A DNA stretch of 64,000 nt from Lachnospiraceae bacterium (GTDB lineage: Bacteria > Bacillota > Clostridia > Lachnospirales > Lachnospiraceae): NCBI GenBank assembly GCA_021770345.1, contig JAETRD010000009.1, positions 83,772 through 147,771 on the forward strand, in the 5' to 3' direction. Below are positions 8,891 through 16,775 of this stretch, piece by piece. Within the stretch, counting starts at the first letter, position 1; each line of letters begins with the position of its first letter. Made by a program: the position numbers and the translations under genes. The notes under the pieces are model-generated. The model did no database searches, was not told where the DNA came from, and saw only the letters and a program-made list of their open reading frames with translations.

Positions 8891-9973
8891 CTAACGCTTT
8901 CCTCCCAGTGTAAAATCCGTTGTAAACCCGTCCGCCCCAAACGAATGGCTGACTTCTTTCAGATAATATTCGCCGTCTACCGCACCGTCGATGCCCTCGA
9001 TTCCGACATAGCGGCCCGGTATCAGCACCGGCATGCCCATACAGCTTCCACGGCAGGAATACATGCCTTCCTTTAGCGCCTCCACCTCGTCATTCAGCCT
9101 GTCGGCCACTTCCTCCGCGTCTTTCACGTTCGTCTCCTCAATCACCCGGACGGTCGGGCGGATGCCGCATTTTCCTGCGCCCTCGCCCGCGACGTCCTGC
9201 GACTGTATCACGCTGTCCGTCTCCGGCGAACCCCTGACGCTCCCTCTGACCTCCACATGAACGTTCACATAGGCGGCGCTGTGGGAAAACGAGATCAGAT
9301 CGCTTCCCCAGGACAGACTGACAACCGCGCTGCTTCCGCTCTTTGCGAGAAGCTTTGCCCATTCTCCGTACACGATGAATTTCAGTCCCTTTGCCCGGCA
9401 GAGCTTTTTGACCAGCCAGAGATCGCTTCCGCGCTGAATCAGGGTTTCTATCACATCGTCGGCGTTGTCGCATACCGAAGGCGTCAGGTTTAATCCGGAA
9501 TAATCGGCCATCATCTCGTTAAAGAGTTCCGACAGCGTCCGATTCTGCCAGACATGGCCCAGCCGCATATTGTCCGCCATCAGCCGCTTGACATCCATCG
9601 CCGTAATCTGCATTGTGGGCATCTCTGAAAACTGTGTGGAAATCTCGTAGATAAAACCGTGAAAAACATCCACATACTCGGAGCCGTAGCCCAGCTCGAT
9701 TTTTACCGCCGCCCCGCAGACCAGCAGTGATTTCACGCTCTGCCTGATGCTGTTCTCCACAGGGTTGTACAGGTTCGATACGGTAAAGCTCGCGCTCGCG
9801 GCCCCGTCGATATTCAGAGATACCTGAACGCTCTCCAACTGTACGCCCGCTCCGGACACCAGATCCTTTCCCGCGGAACCCACGGATATTTTTGCGGCCG
9901 GCGCAAAATAATTTTTATATTTTTTTCGCAATTCATCCTTTTGAAAGCTTGCGGTCAGCAAATCCTCTGCCAT
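8891..9973 (-). CDS. Phage late control gene D (gpD/gp27)-like hub protein
   Basis: A 360-aa protein, the size expected for the tail hub. Features include VQVSLNIDGAASASFTVSN (first barrel), IELGYG...VFHGFIYEISTQFSEMPTMQITAMDVKRLMA, and LNDEVEALKEGMYSCRGSCMGMPVLIPGRYVGIEGIDGAVDGEYYLKEVSHSF at the C-terminus, which is the standard end of gpD-type proteins. The hub forms a trimer that adapts the hexameric tube to the trimeric spike encoded next. It lies between the LysM tube protein and the spike gene, the canonical order. Confidence 0.9.
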   Translation of the reverse strand: MAEDLLTASFQKDELRKKYKNYFAPAAKISVGSAGKDLVSGAGVQLESVQVSLNIDGAASASFTVSNLYNPVENSIRQSVKSLLVCGAAVKIELGYGSEYVDVFHGFIYEISTQFSEMPTMQITAMDVKRLMADNMRLGHVWQNRTLSELFNEMMADYSGLNLTPSVCDNADDVIETLIQRGSDLWLVKKLCRAKGLKFIVYGEWAKLLAKSGSSAVVSLSWGSDLISFSHSAAYVNVHVEVRGSVRGSPETDSVIQSQDVAGEGAGKCGIRPTVRVIEETNVKDAEEVADRLNDEVEALKEGMYSCRGSCMGMPVLIPGRYVGIEGIDGAVDGEYYLKEVSHSFGADGFTTDFTLGGKR

Positions 9974-9991
9974 ATGTCCTCCCTCACGCCG

Positions 9992-10639
9992 TCACAGCGC
10001 CGGCAGCCGGATGATCATCCCCGCCTCCACCGTCAGCGGATCCGCAATGCCGTTTGCCGCGGCAATCTCCCGCCAGCGCTCCGCATCCCCGTATTCCTGC
10101 CACGCATAATGCCAGAGCTGTTCTTTTTCGCGCAGCAGGCGCACTTTTGTGCGGTCCGGCGATTCAAACGGGGAGAGCCGCTTGCTGTCGTCGGGATTTA
10201 ACAGGGATTTCAGCGATATGTCCGCCTTTGCCCGCACCGGCGTACCGTCCGACAAAAACATCGTGTAATTTGCCCGGACGCTCGCCAGATAACCGTAAAA
10301 CTGCAATTTGCCCCAGCAGAATTTTACCGTGGGCGGACAGTGCAGTTCCCCGTCAATTTTCAAAAGCTGCGCAAGCTTTTCCGTCTCTTCGGCCGCACTG
10401 CTGCCGCCCTCCGGCTTATCCGCAGTCGGCGGCTCATAGGTGTCAAAATAAAGTGTCATGTCAAGGGTCATGCTCTCCCCGGCGACAAACTGGCTGATCG
10501 GACCGTCGAGTCCCGGAATCCTCTTTTCGCTGTAGGCGGTGCTCCCGGACAGATTGTAGGATTCCGGATTGAACATCACCTTTATCTCCTGTCCACTTCG
10601 ACTGCCGTTTAGAATCTTAATCACCGCTTTCTCCGTCAC
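9992..10639 (-). CDS. CIS tube-initiator protein with C-terminal LysM domain
   Basis: A 215-aa protein read from GTG at 10639, with GGAGG about 10 nt upstream; no in-frame ATG is near. The N-terminal part AVIKILNGSRSG...VMFNPESYNLSGSTAYSEK and LDMTLYFDTYE is the CIS_tube domain (Afp7/gp53-like) that joins tube to hub. Residues ~165-215 (LWHYAWQEYGDAERWREIAAANGI...GMIIRLPAL) are a LysM fold. In assembled CIS the LysM is buried at the hub rather than binding peptidoglycan. Context between the 219-aa unknown and the hub fits. Confidence 0.9.
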   Translation of the reverse strand: MTEKAVIKILNGSRSGQEIKVMFNPESYNLSGSTAYSEKRIPGLDGPISQFVAGESMTLDMTLYFDTYEPPTADKPEGGSSAAEETEKLAQLLKIDGELHCPPTVKFCWGKLQFYGYLASVRANYTMFLSDGTPVRAKADISLKSLLNPDDSKRLSPFESPDRTKVRLLREKEQLWHYAWQEYGDAERWREIAAANGIADPLTVEAGMIIRLPAL

Positions 10640-10672
10640 CGCATGCGTTCCTCCGTCTCGTCTTATTTTTCT

Positions 10673-11332
10673 TTACAGTCCCCGGCGCAGTCTCTCCAAA
10701 TGCATCTCCCGCTCCATCTGCCGCATAACCTCCCCCGTAATCCTTTTGATATCCGTCTCCGGTATACGGGCAGCGGTCACAACCTCTTTTCGCACCTCGG
10801 TGAGAACGGTCTGTTTATCAACAGCCGTCCGGCTTTCGCCGCCGGAGCCGCCTTCCTCCTGTCTGCCGGCACCGACCTCTTCATGTCTGCCGGCGCCGGC
10901 CGTCCGCTCTCTGCGAAATGTCAGCTCCGTATGCGTCTGCCGCATCTTCATATGATACTCGATGCTCTGTGCGATCTCCTTCTGCTGCCTGCTGCGATTA
11001 AACGTATAAAATTCCGCGGACAGTATCCGAAGCAGTTCGCGTTCCGCCTTTTTCGCCAGATCCGGCCGACTTCCCCTGTTTTCAAAGACCGTTGCAATAT
11101 TCCGGAATACCGCGTATTCCCTGTAATTCCGGTTCATTTTGTTCACCGAAAGAAATTGGCGGATACTGTTTTCAATCGAAACCGACACATAAACCGCGCC
11201 GCTTCTTTTCACTTCTTTTTCCTGTCTTTTGCGCGGCAGAAAAAAGACAAGACCCGCCTCTCTTCCCCGGTATCTGCGGGGCTGTGTATATTTTGCCATG
11301 ATCTTCTCTGCAAACGTGTGATTCACCGTCAT
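10673..11332 (-). CDS. CIS cluster protein of unknown function, 219 aa, with low-complexity linker
   Basis: I do not recognise the family. The start at 11332 has GGGAGGTG about 7 nt upstream; a second ATG 11 codons in (MAKYTQPRRYRGRE) has a poorer ribosome site. Residues 1-140 are basic and helical-looking. Residues ~142-168 are a Gly/Glu/Arg-rich linker containing the near repeat GAGRHEEV and GAGRQEEG. The last 45 residues (VLTEVRKEVVTAARIP...EVMRQMEREMHLERLRRGL) are a charged helix; a similar short R/E-rich helix ends small proteins in other CIS loci. Position between second tube and tube-initiator genes suggests a structural or assembly role. A cargo role cannot be excluded. Confidence 0.75.
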   Translation of the reverse strand: MTVNHTFAEKIMAKYTQPRRYRGREAGLVFFLPRKRQEKEVKRSGAVYVSVSIENSIRQFLSVNKMNRNYREYAVFRNIATVFENRGSRPDLAKKAERELLRILSAEFYTFNRSRQQKEIAQSIEYHMKMRQTHTELTFRRERTAGAGRHEEVGAGRQEEGGSGGESRTAVDKQTVLTEVRKEVVTAARIPETDIKRITGEVMRQMEREMHLERLRRGL

Positions 11333-11382
11333 TTATCCACACCTCCCGCTTCTCCTCCCTTCGGCTTTCCACAGACGGCGTT

Positions 11383-11841
11383 TCAGCACCGGATTCCGTC
11401 GTGCATAATCTCAAACTTCTCGATGAGGACGGAATTTCCCATGGCGTCGAGATCTCTCGTCTCCCACCTTGTGACGATTCCGTCTTCGATCCAGAACATC
11501 TGCGGCGTCGGGAACCCTGCCGCATTCAGCACGATCACGGTGAGCCAGGTGCCAAGCCGCATACCGGGACGCAGACCGACAAGCCGGCTCTCCACGGGAA
11601 TCACCCCGTGCTCTAACACCAGAGGAGAATGTCTCTTATGCGGCGCCGTCACAATATGCGGCCCCTCGTTCCTGCCGCCCTCCGCAATCTCCTCATACTC
11701 CATGGATTCCTCAATGCCCGATATTTTTGAGAAGCGCAGACGGTTTGCCGGAAGAACGTTTCCTGTATTCGAGTTTTCTCCGGTCAGCACAAGAAACCGG
11801 AAATCCGACGCGTAAAAGCTCTGATCAGACAATTTTCCCAT
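11383..11841 (-). CDS. Second tail tube protein (T4 gp19-like, Afp5-type)
   Basis: A 152-aa protein, size and pattern of the tail-tube family: ASDFRFLVLTG, FSKISGIEESMEYEEIAEGG, LVLEHGVIP, MRLGTWLTVIVLNAAGFPTPQMFWIEDGIVTRWETRDLDAMGNSVLIEKFEIMHDGI. The final 'E.FEIMHDG' block matches 'ESLEIAHEG' at the end of the main tube protein (12481-12906), confirming a paralogous pair. CIS loci usually encode one main tube protein and one or two variants that form the first rings on the hub. This copy lies nearer the hub genes, so it is likely the hub-proximal ring. Confidence 0.87.
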   Translation of the reverse strand: MGKLSDQSFYASDFRFLVLTGENSNTGNVLPANRLRFSKISGIEESMEYEEIAEGGRNEGPHIVTAPHKRHSPLVLEHGVIPVESRLVGLRPGMRLGTWLTVIVLNAAGFPTPQMFWIEDGIVTRWETRDLDAMGNSVLIEKFEIMHDGIRC

Positions 11842-11874
11842 CCCGCATCTGCTCTCCTTTCCTGTTTGTATTTC

Positions 11875-12111
11875 TCATATCTCAAATACATTTTCCGGCT
11901 CGTCATTTAAAGCCCTGTTGATTTTTGAAATTTCCCGGCACCAGCGGACACGCTCGAGATGGCTTAACTTCATAATCTCGTCATGCCCCCAGTGCATGTA
12001 ATAAGCGATAAATGCCGCTTCCTCGTATATTTTTTCTGCCGGATATAATTCTACAGAGCGGCCTCCGTAAAATTTATGGGCACTTCGATTTCCTCCCCGC
12101 AGTGCGGACAC
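11875..12111 (-). CDS. Small CIS tail-assembly ORF (DUF6760-like), possibly expressed by -1 frameshift
   Basis: The conserved part is LYPAEKIYEEAAFIAYYMHWGHDEIMKLSHLERVRWCREISKINRAL, which I recall as the small DUF6760-type protein following tail-assembly genes in CIS loci. No ATG, GTG or TTG occurs just before it. The only in-frame starter is GTG at 12111, 61 nt inside the upstream gene and without a Shine-Dalgarno sequence. The frame is -1 relative to the upstream ORF and a heptamer A AAT TTT lies in the overlap (12069-12075), so a fused product by frameshift is plausible. Another possibility is initiation at GTA 12054-12052, which has GGAGG 7 nt upstream. Coordinates give the full open frame; the true 5' boundary is uncertain. 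Confidence 0.7.
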   Translation of the reverse strand: MSALRGGNRSAHKFYGGRSVELYPAEKIYEEAAFIAYYMHWGHDEIMKLSHLERVRWCREISKINRALNDEPENVFEI

Positions 12112-12422
12112 ACCGTCTTATAGCACGGCAGTTCCATCTCGTTGATGCGCTGGTACAAATCCTGTAAATATTCGAAGTCTTTTATATAAAGATTCTCGAT
12201 CACCCGGGTGTCAACGGCCGGCAGCGAGCCGAGCGCAGTGACGACACGCGCCAGCAGAATCACGGTCAGATACCCCGGATTCTGCTGGACCCGCGGGTCC
12301 TTTAGCGGCAGTATCTCATCTCCGGCATTTGAAAGCCGCATCGTCCCCTCCCTGTGCAGCATTCCGCCTCTGTCAAAATAACCCCGGGGCAGCACAAATT
12401 CGTATTCCGTCTGAAATGCCAT
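12051..12422 (-). CDS. CIS/phage tail assembly protein with C-terminal zinc-ribbon-like CxxC
   Basis: A 123-aa protein with the conserved CIS pattern FVLPRGYFDRGGMLHREGTMRL, EILPLKDPRVQQNPGYLTVILLARVV and YLQDLYQRIN. It ends with VCPHCGEEIEVPINF, a CPHC pair that is a half zinc ribbon. Proteins of this type lie between tube and hub genes and are thought to help tail assembly, like the phage tail-assembly chaperones whose genes commonly use programmed frameshifts. The 3' end overlaps the next ORF by 61 nt in the -1 frame. Start at 12422 is the first ATG, 58 nt after the main tube gene. Confidence 0.85.
   Translation of the reverse strand: MAFQTEYEFVLPRGYFDRGGMLHREGTMRLSNAGDEILPLKDPRVQQNPGYLTVILLARVVTALGSLPAVDTRVIENLYIKDFEYLQDLYQRINEMELPCYKTVCPHCGEEIEVPINFTEAAL
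12069..12075 (-). other. Candidate -1 frameshift heptamer A_AAT_TTT
   Basis: Read on the minus strand in the frame of the tail-assembly ORF, the codons ATA AAT TTT ACG contain A AAT TTT, which fits the X_XXY_YYZ slippery pattern. A shift back by one base leads into the DUF6760-like frame without an intervening stop. A GGGGAGG lies about 16 nt upstream and could act as an internal Shine-Dalgarno stimulator, though it is farther away than in dnaX. A weak GCCG/CGGC stem could form downstream. Use in vivo is inferred, not shown. Confidence 0.45.
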
Positions 12423-12480
12423 AATTCCCTCCTTATCCTGTACCTTTTACCGGTGCGGCAGCTCCGAATGCTTCGCCGCA

Positions 12481-12906
12481 CTACGATTCTCTTGTCATCC
12501 CCTCATGCGCGATTTCCAGCGACTCCACCGCCACTTCGGATGAGGTGGCGTTAAAATCCGGCGCGGTGTACTTAATCGGCCAGGCGTTGATCACACGCCA
12601 CGACGCCACGGCCGTCTTTGTCGCATCCAGCAGGGTAATCGTGATCGTCTTGCGGTTTACCTCCCCCGTCACGCCCTCGTCAAGCCAGTCGTAGAGCGCG
12701 CGGGAATCCGCAAGGCCCTTTTTCAGAGTAATATTTCCGTATTTCTTCAGCCCGGGTATTTTCATCGGCGTCTGTACCATATCGCCCTCCCGGTATTCCA
12801 TCACATCAATCGACGCGTCAAAGCCCGTAACCTCCGAGAAGCCGCCCGCCGCGATTCCGTCGATTTCAACCTCGTATCTGAATCTTCCGTATGGATATGT
12901 AGCCAT
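12481..12906 (-). CDS. Main tail tube protein (Hcp/gp19-like, Afp1-type)
   Basis: A 141-aa protein, typical tube size. The sequence begins MATYPYGRFRYEVEIDGIAAGGFSEVTGF and has the family core VMEYREGDM, GLKKYGNITLKKGL, VASWRVINAWPIKYTAPDFNATSSEVAVESLEIAHEGM. Stacked hexameric rings of this protein make the inner tube that is driven through the target membrane on contraction. It follows the sheath gene by 20 bp, as in most CIS. Its high expression is expected to depend on the promoter upstream of the sheath gene. Confidence 0.93.
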   Translation of the reverse strand: MATYPYGRFRYEVEIDGIAAGGFSEVTGFDASIDVMEYREGDMVQTPMKIPGLKKYGNITLKKGLADSRALYDWLDEGVTGEVNRKTITITLLDATKTAVASWRVINAWPIKYTAPDFNATSSEVAVESLEIAHEGMTRES

Positions 12907-12926
12907 CGTTTCACGCTCCTCCTCTG

Positions 12927-14663
12927 CTATTGTGCGTCGCCCGTCTTCTGGGAAATCCTAAAGATTACAAACTCTGCGGGCTTCACCGGCGCAACGCCGA
13001 TGACACAGATTAACCGCCCGTTGTCGATATCGTCCTGACTCATCGTCTCATGTCCGATATTCACGAAAAATGCCTCGCCCGGCGAGGTCCCGGCAAGCGA
13101 GCCGTCCCGCCACATACCGGTCAGAAAGACCTCGATCGTCCGCTTGACGCGCACCCAAAGCACCTCGTCATTCGGCTCGAAAACCGCCCAGTTTGTGTTC
13201 GCCTTAATTGACTCTTCTATATAGATAAACAGCCTGCGGACATTGATATATTTCCAGCTCGGGTTGCTCGTAGCCGTCCGCGCACCCCACACGCGGATTC
13301 CCATCCCCGGAAAAGAGCGGATCAGATTGACGCCTTTCGGGTTTAAAATATCCTGTTCCCCCTTGTTAAACGGGCAGTCGAGTCCCACACAGGCGCGCAC
13401 CGTCTCGTTTGCGGGCGCCTTGTGCACGCCTCTGGTATTGTCGCTGCGCGCATAGATGCCGATCACCGAACCGGAGGGCGGAATCGCAATATTTTTTCTG
13501 TCAAGCGGGTCAAACACTGTCAGCCACGGGTGATACAGCGCCGCATACTCGGTGTCGAAAATATCCCTGTGCGCGGTGACATCGTCGATTTTCTTTGCAT
13601 CCCTCGGAATATCAAGCACCGCAAACCGGCTCGCCGTGTTCTCGCAGTGTGCGACTAACATCAACTGCACATTCGGGTCCGTGACGCCTGGCACCGCCAT
13701 AATGGATACATTGTCGTTGTCAAAAAACGACTGGATTCCGGTGCGCTTCCCCGCACCGCTGTCCGTACCAATAAAATCCGCCGCAGACAGAGCCGCGATA
13801 CTCCCGTTGCTGCCGCCGCCGAGACTGACCGACAGCACCGCTTTTTCCGCATCACCCTCCGCCAGCGCAAGAAATGGCGGCGTGACCGGATTCTCATCGG
13901 AAATTTCGCAGCTCACTTTTACAATGTCTGATTTGGCCGTCTTTTTCTCGATATAATTGGGCGCGTCGATATTGAAAGAGACATTTTCGTAAATCTCCAC
14001 CTGGTCTTCGATTCTCACCTCAAAGTCAAACTCACATGTAGAGATCGTTTTTGTCGGAAGCAGCTCTTTGTCAATTACACTCCCGTCAAAATCCGTCTCA
14101 AATTCGAGGATATTGTCCTGACATTTCACAACGCGGTTGTAACTGACCGTCGTTTTGTCTGAGTACATCACGATATCGCCTGCTGCAAAACCGACGGCAT
14201 TTTTTACCTGATACCGCTTTCCGTCCGCAGTCTCCACGATCTCGAGGATCTGTGTCTTCGCCTTTGACGACGGCGTGATCACAATGTTGATATTGTTGCC
14301 CCAGATTCCCGGGTTCTTTGCCCGGATGTTTAGCACCGGCGCCGCGGCCGGAATTTTTCCCTCGCTGCATTTTGCATCGGCCGGTGCCACCCGCTCGATA
14401 TATGCCCGCGCACCGCCGTTGATAAAAAAATGCTCCACCGCATAGGCGAGAAACCGATATTCCCCGAATTCGTTTTCCGATAGATAGCCGCCGTATTTCC
14501 GTCTGAAATCCGCAAAATTCGTGACAAGCTGCGGTACACCCTCCGCCGGTCCGCGCTCCGCAAGGCCGATAAATCCTGCAGTGCTGGTACTTACGCCCTC
14601 CATCGGCTTTCCGCCGGATTCAAACTCTTCCACATATACGCCCGGTGATAAGTATTCTGCCAT
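12927..14663 (-). CDS. Contractile tail sheath protein
   Basis: A 578-aa protein. The N-terminus YLSPGVYVEEFESG...STSTAGFIGLAERGP is the classical sheath opening. The C-terminal third has RGVHKAPANETVRACVGLDCPFNKGEQDILNPKGVNLIRSFPGMGIRVWGARTATS, WKYINVRRLFIYIEESIKANTNWAVFEPND and GEAFFVNIGHETMSQDDIDNGRLICVIGVAPVKPAEFVIFRISQ, the conserved handshake and core domains. An insertion of about 250 residues between (MYSDKTTVSYN to the SLGGGSNG region) accounts for the length over minimal sheaths. It is the first gene of the CIS operon; GGAGG lies in the leader but the closest ribosome site is GGGGAGTAT just before ATG. Only one sheath gene is present in the window. Confidence 0.95.
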   Translation of the reverse strand: MAEYLSPGVYVEEFESGGKPMEGVSTSTAGFIGLAERGPAEGVPQLVTNFADFRRKYGGYLSENEFGEYRFLAYAVEHFFINGGARAYIERVAPADAKCSEGKIPAAAPVLNIRAKNPGIWGNNINIVITPSSKAKTQILEIVETADGKRYQVKNAVGFAAGDIVMYSDKTTVSYNRVVKCQDNILEFETDFDGSVIDKELLPTKTISTCEFDFEVRIEDQVEIYENVSFNIDAPNYIEKKTAKSDIVKVSCEISDENPVTPPFLALAEGDAEKAVLSVSLGGGSNGSIAALSAADFIGTDSGAGKRTGIQSFFDNDNVSIMAVPGVTDPNVQLMLVAHCENTASRFAVLDIPRDAKKIDDVTAHRDIFDTEYAALYHPWLTVFDPLDRKNIAIPPSGSVIGIYARSDNTRGVHKAPANETVRACVGLDCPFNKGEQDILNPKGVNLIRSFPGMGIRVWGARTATSNPSWKYINVRRLFIYIEESIKANTNWAVFEPNDEVLWVRVKRTIEVFLTGMWRDGSLAGTSPGEAFFVNIGHETMSQDDIDNGRLICVIGVAPVKPAEFVIFRISQKTGDAQ

Positions 14664-14743
14664 ATACTCCCCAGTTTCCTGCCTGAAAGAAACTGGATAC
14701 CTCCTTTCCGTTTGTGTCCCCTGATCGGATTATTTGACTCTAT

Positions 14744-14775
14744 GTTACAAAACGGCGCTTAACAAATACTTAACA
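14744..14775 (-). promoter_or_regulatory. Candidate SARP-type operator and promoter for the CIS operon
   Basis: On the minus strand two copies of the heptamer TGTTAAG lie at 14775-14769 and 14764-14758, start to start exactly 11 bp. Exactly 8 bp after the second copy comes TGTAAC (14749-14744), a 4/6 match to a -10 box. Direct heptamers at 11-bp spacing, 8 bp from the -10, are the known layout of SARP activator sites. The upstream copy overlaps the stop codon of the SARP-like regulator. The sheath start lies about 80 bp downstream. There is no good -35, which suits activator dependence. Confidence 0.6.
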
Positions 14776-16623
14776 TTCCCATATTCCGACAATTTTTGCA
14801 AAATTTTTCTTACTTCCCGCGATTTTTTCCGCAAACGACGCAAAGCTCTCCGTCATTTTCTGTCCCATAAGTTCTTCCCGTATACACACAAGCCTCTCAT
14901 ATTCCCGCTTTGCACCGCTGACATCCCCGCCGAGCAAAAGACTCTTTATAAGCCGTTCAAGCGTGGAGATATCACAGTCGTCAACTTCCGCCGCCCTCCC
15001 GAGATATGCCGCGGCTGACAGAAAGTCCTTTTGCGCCAGCTCCCTCTCTGCCAGCGACTTTAATATCCACAGATACCGCTGCTCCACATGCTCTTTATAC
15101 ACGCCGGCCCAGAGATAATCCTCCCCGTACAGATAGCCCCTGTAACAGAGTTCCAAAAGTTCTTCCGGATTTTCCCCTTCGGGTATGCTGTCCCCTTTCA
15201 GATAACCGTGCCAGCGCTTTAACACATCCATATCCGAAGTGATGTATTCCATATCAATGGCGTAAGTCTGATTTTTCGACAGAAGAAGATTTGGCAGGCC
15301 GTTTTCCGTCAATGTTTTCCGCAGATAAGAAACCGTGGTGTGAAACAATATCACCGCCTTTTCCGGCGGCTTTTCCGGCCACAGCCGCTCCGTTATGATA
15401 TCGCGCTCAATCCGTCTCCCTTCCTCACAAAACAGGAAAGCAAACAGTTCTTTTGTCTTTTTTGTGCGCCAGGTAAGCTCGCCCGTTTTTCCCTTCACCA
15501 GAAAACTTCCCAGACATTCGACAAACAACTCTTCTTTTGTGTTCTCTTCCCTTGATATATGATATTTTTCTGCCCGCAGCAAAACCTGTTCTCTGCGGGA
15601 TGCGGGCAGCCTTTCTCTTAAAAATTCCGCATAAATACGTTCGCAGTGATAACAGTTTTGCTCCGTCGCAGAACGTGTCAGAAACAGATTTTCACGCACG
15701 AGATATTCCAGTATACACTCCGCATCCGTGCGTTTGAGCGCATAATTGCACACGGCCGCCTCAATTTTTTCTAAAACTGAAATGTCCAGCAGAAACTGCT
15801 GCATATCAAACGATAGTTTTTGGAAAATTTCATAGAAAATATAATGATAAAGATATGTGCAGTCGAACAGAGGAGAATCCTTAAAGCGAGGCTTACCTCT
15901 TTTTAATTCCCTCCCGGCAAATACGACGCCGGCGGGCCATCCCCCTGTGTATTCCTGCACATTTTTTGTGACTTGACGGGGCAGCGTTTTCCCCGTCATA
16001 TGATTTAACAGAAGCTCCGTTTCCCACTCTTCGAAGCACAACTCATTTACGCCGATCTCACGCACCTGCCCCCGCATCAGAGCCGCCGCAAGAAATGCGG
16101 GAAATCCGCCTCTTGCTGAAAAAAAGAATCTCACTCTCCCGGCGCTGTATTCGATGAATTGCAGGAGAAAGGTCTGCACCCGCTCGTCTGTGATCACCTC
16201 AAAGCTGTCGAGACAGATATAGATGTCTTCTTTCGGAAGAGTCGAAAAACAGCAGAAAAAAAATGTCTCACTCATCTCAAAAAAGTCGTCCCATGCCGCT
16301 TTGACAAACCGATTCAGATCAGACGGATTTCCGATGGCCGCATTTGAAAAGGATGCGGCCATCCCGCGCAAAAAACGAAATACATCATTGTCCGACTCAT
16401 GCAGATGATACCAGCAGCAGCGCGCTTTGTGACTTTGTGCCCATTCCGCCATCACGGTTGTCTTTCCGTAACCGGCGCCCGCACAGAGCACTACGATTTC
16501 TTCGCTCCCCGCCTTAAGACTCTCTAATATTTTCCCACGGCGGATTTCTCCGTCCGCCGCTTTGGGAATTCTGGTTTTTGAAGCAGCCCATGTACGCCCC
16601 GGCTCCCATCCTCTTTGGTTCAA
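14770..16623 (-). CDS. Large ATP-binding transcriptional regulator with SARP/BTAD-type C-terminus, probable CIS activator
   Basis: A 617-aa protein read from TTG at 16623 (no in-frame ATG until residue ~58; a GGAGGGGG lies somewhat far upstream). Residues 49-56 are a Walker A, GAGYGKTT, and ~133-141 (DIYICLDSFE) a Walker B, as in MalT/STAND-like NTPases. From ~385 comes a winged-helix (ELFAFLFCEEGRRIERDIITERLWP...AVILFHTTVSYLRKTLTENG) of OmpR type. From ~465 to 600 there is a bacterial transcriptional activation domain of TPR-like helices (LLELCYRGYLYGEDYLWAGVYKEHVEQRYLWILKSLAEREL). The order NTPase then wHTH-BTAD is reversed from streptomycete AfsR. It lies immediately upstream of the sheath gene in the same direction, so it is the obvious candidate regulator of the CIS. 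The activating ligand is unknown. Confidence 0.82.
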   Translation of the reverse strand: MNQRGWEPGRTWAASKTRIPKAADGEIRRGKILESLKAGSEEIVVLCAGAGYGKTTVMAEWAQSHKARCCWYHLHESDNDVFRFLRGMAASFSNAAIGNPSDLNRFVKAAWDDFFEMSETFFFCCFSTLPKEDIYICLDSFEVITDERVQTFLLQFIEYSAGRVRFFFSARGGFPAFLAAALMRGQVREIGVNELCFEEWETELLLNHMTGKTLPRQVTKNVQEYTGGWPAGVVFAGRELKRGKPRFKDSPLFDCTYLYHYIFYEIFQKLSFDMQQFLLDISVLEKIEAAVCNYALKRTDAECILEYLVRENLFLTRSATEQNCYHCERIYAEFLRERLPASRREQVLLRAEKYHISREENTKEELFVECLGSFLVKGKTGELTWRTKKTKELFAFLFCEEGRRIERDIITERLWPEKPPEKAVILFHTTVSYLRKTLTENGLPNLLLSKNQTYAIDMEYITSDMDVLKRWHGYLKGDSIPEGENPEELLELCYRGYLYGEDYLWAGVYKEHVEQRYLWILKSLAERELAQKDFLSAAAYLGRAAEVDDCDISTLERLIKSLLLGGDVSGAKREYERLVCIREELMGQKMTESFASFAEKIAGSKKNFAKIVGIWEC

Positions 16624-16679
16624 TGTTTCTTTTTCCGCTCCCCCTCCGCATGCCCGTACCGAGGGACCTTTCCTTATAA

Positions 16680-16685
16680 ATTATA
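16680..16685 (-). promoter_or_regulatory. Possible -10 box of the SARP-like regulator gene
   Basis: TATAAT on the minus strand, about 57 bp ahead of the TTG start, within an AT-rich stretch. No clear -35 (TTTAAA at 16-bp spacing is the best), so the assignment is tentative. Confidence 0.4.
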
Positions 16686-16775
16686 CATGTAGTATACTAT
16701 ATTTAAAGGAAAAATTATCAACATTCTTTTTCAACCTGCTTTGAGGCGAAGACCGGGAAAGCGTTGTCAGACATC

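Noticed and set aside
10643-11815. 390-codon plus-strand open frame opposite the 219-aa and second tube genes
   Set aside because: No recognisable domain, low-complexity Ser/Arg composition, and the opposite strand encodes operon genes with ribosome sites.
1-14663. Whole prophage
   Set aside because: No capsid, portal, terminase, integrase, lysis or tape-measure genes in the visible part; the gene set is that of a CIS.
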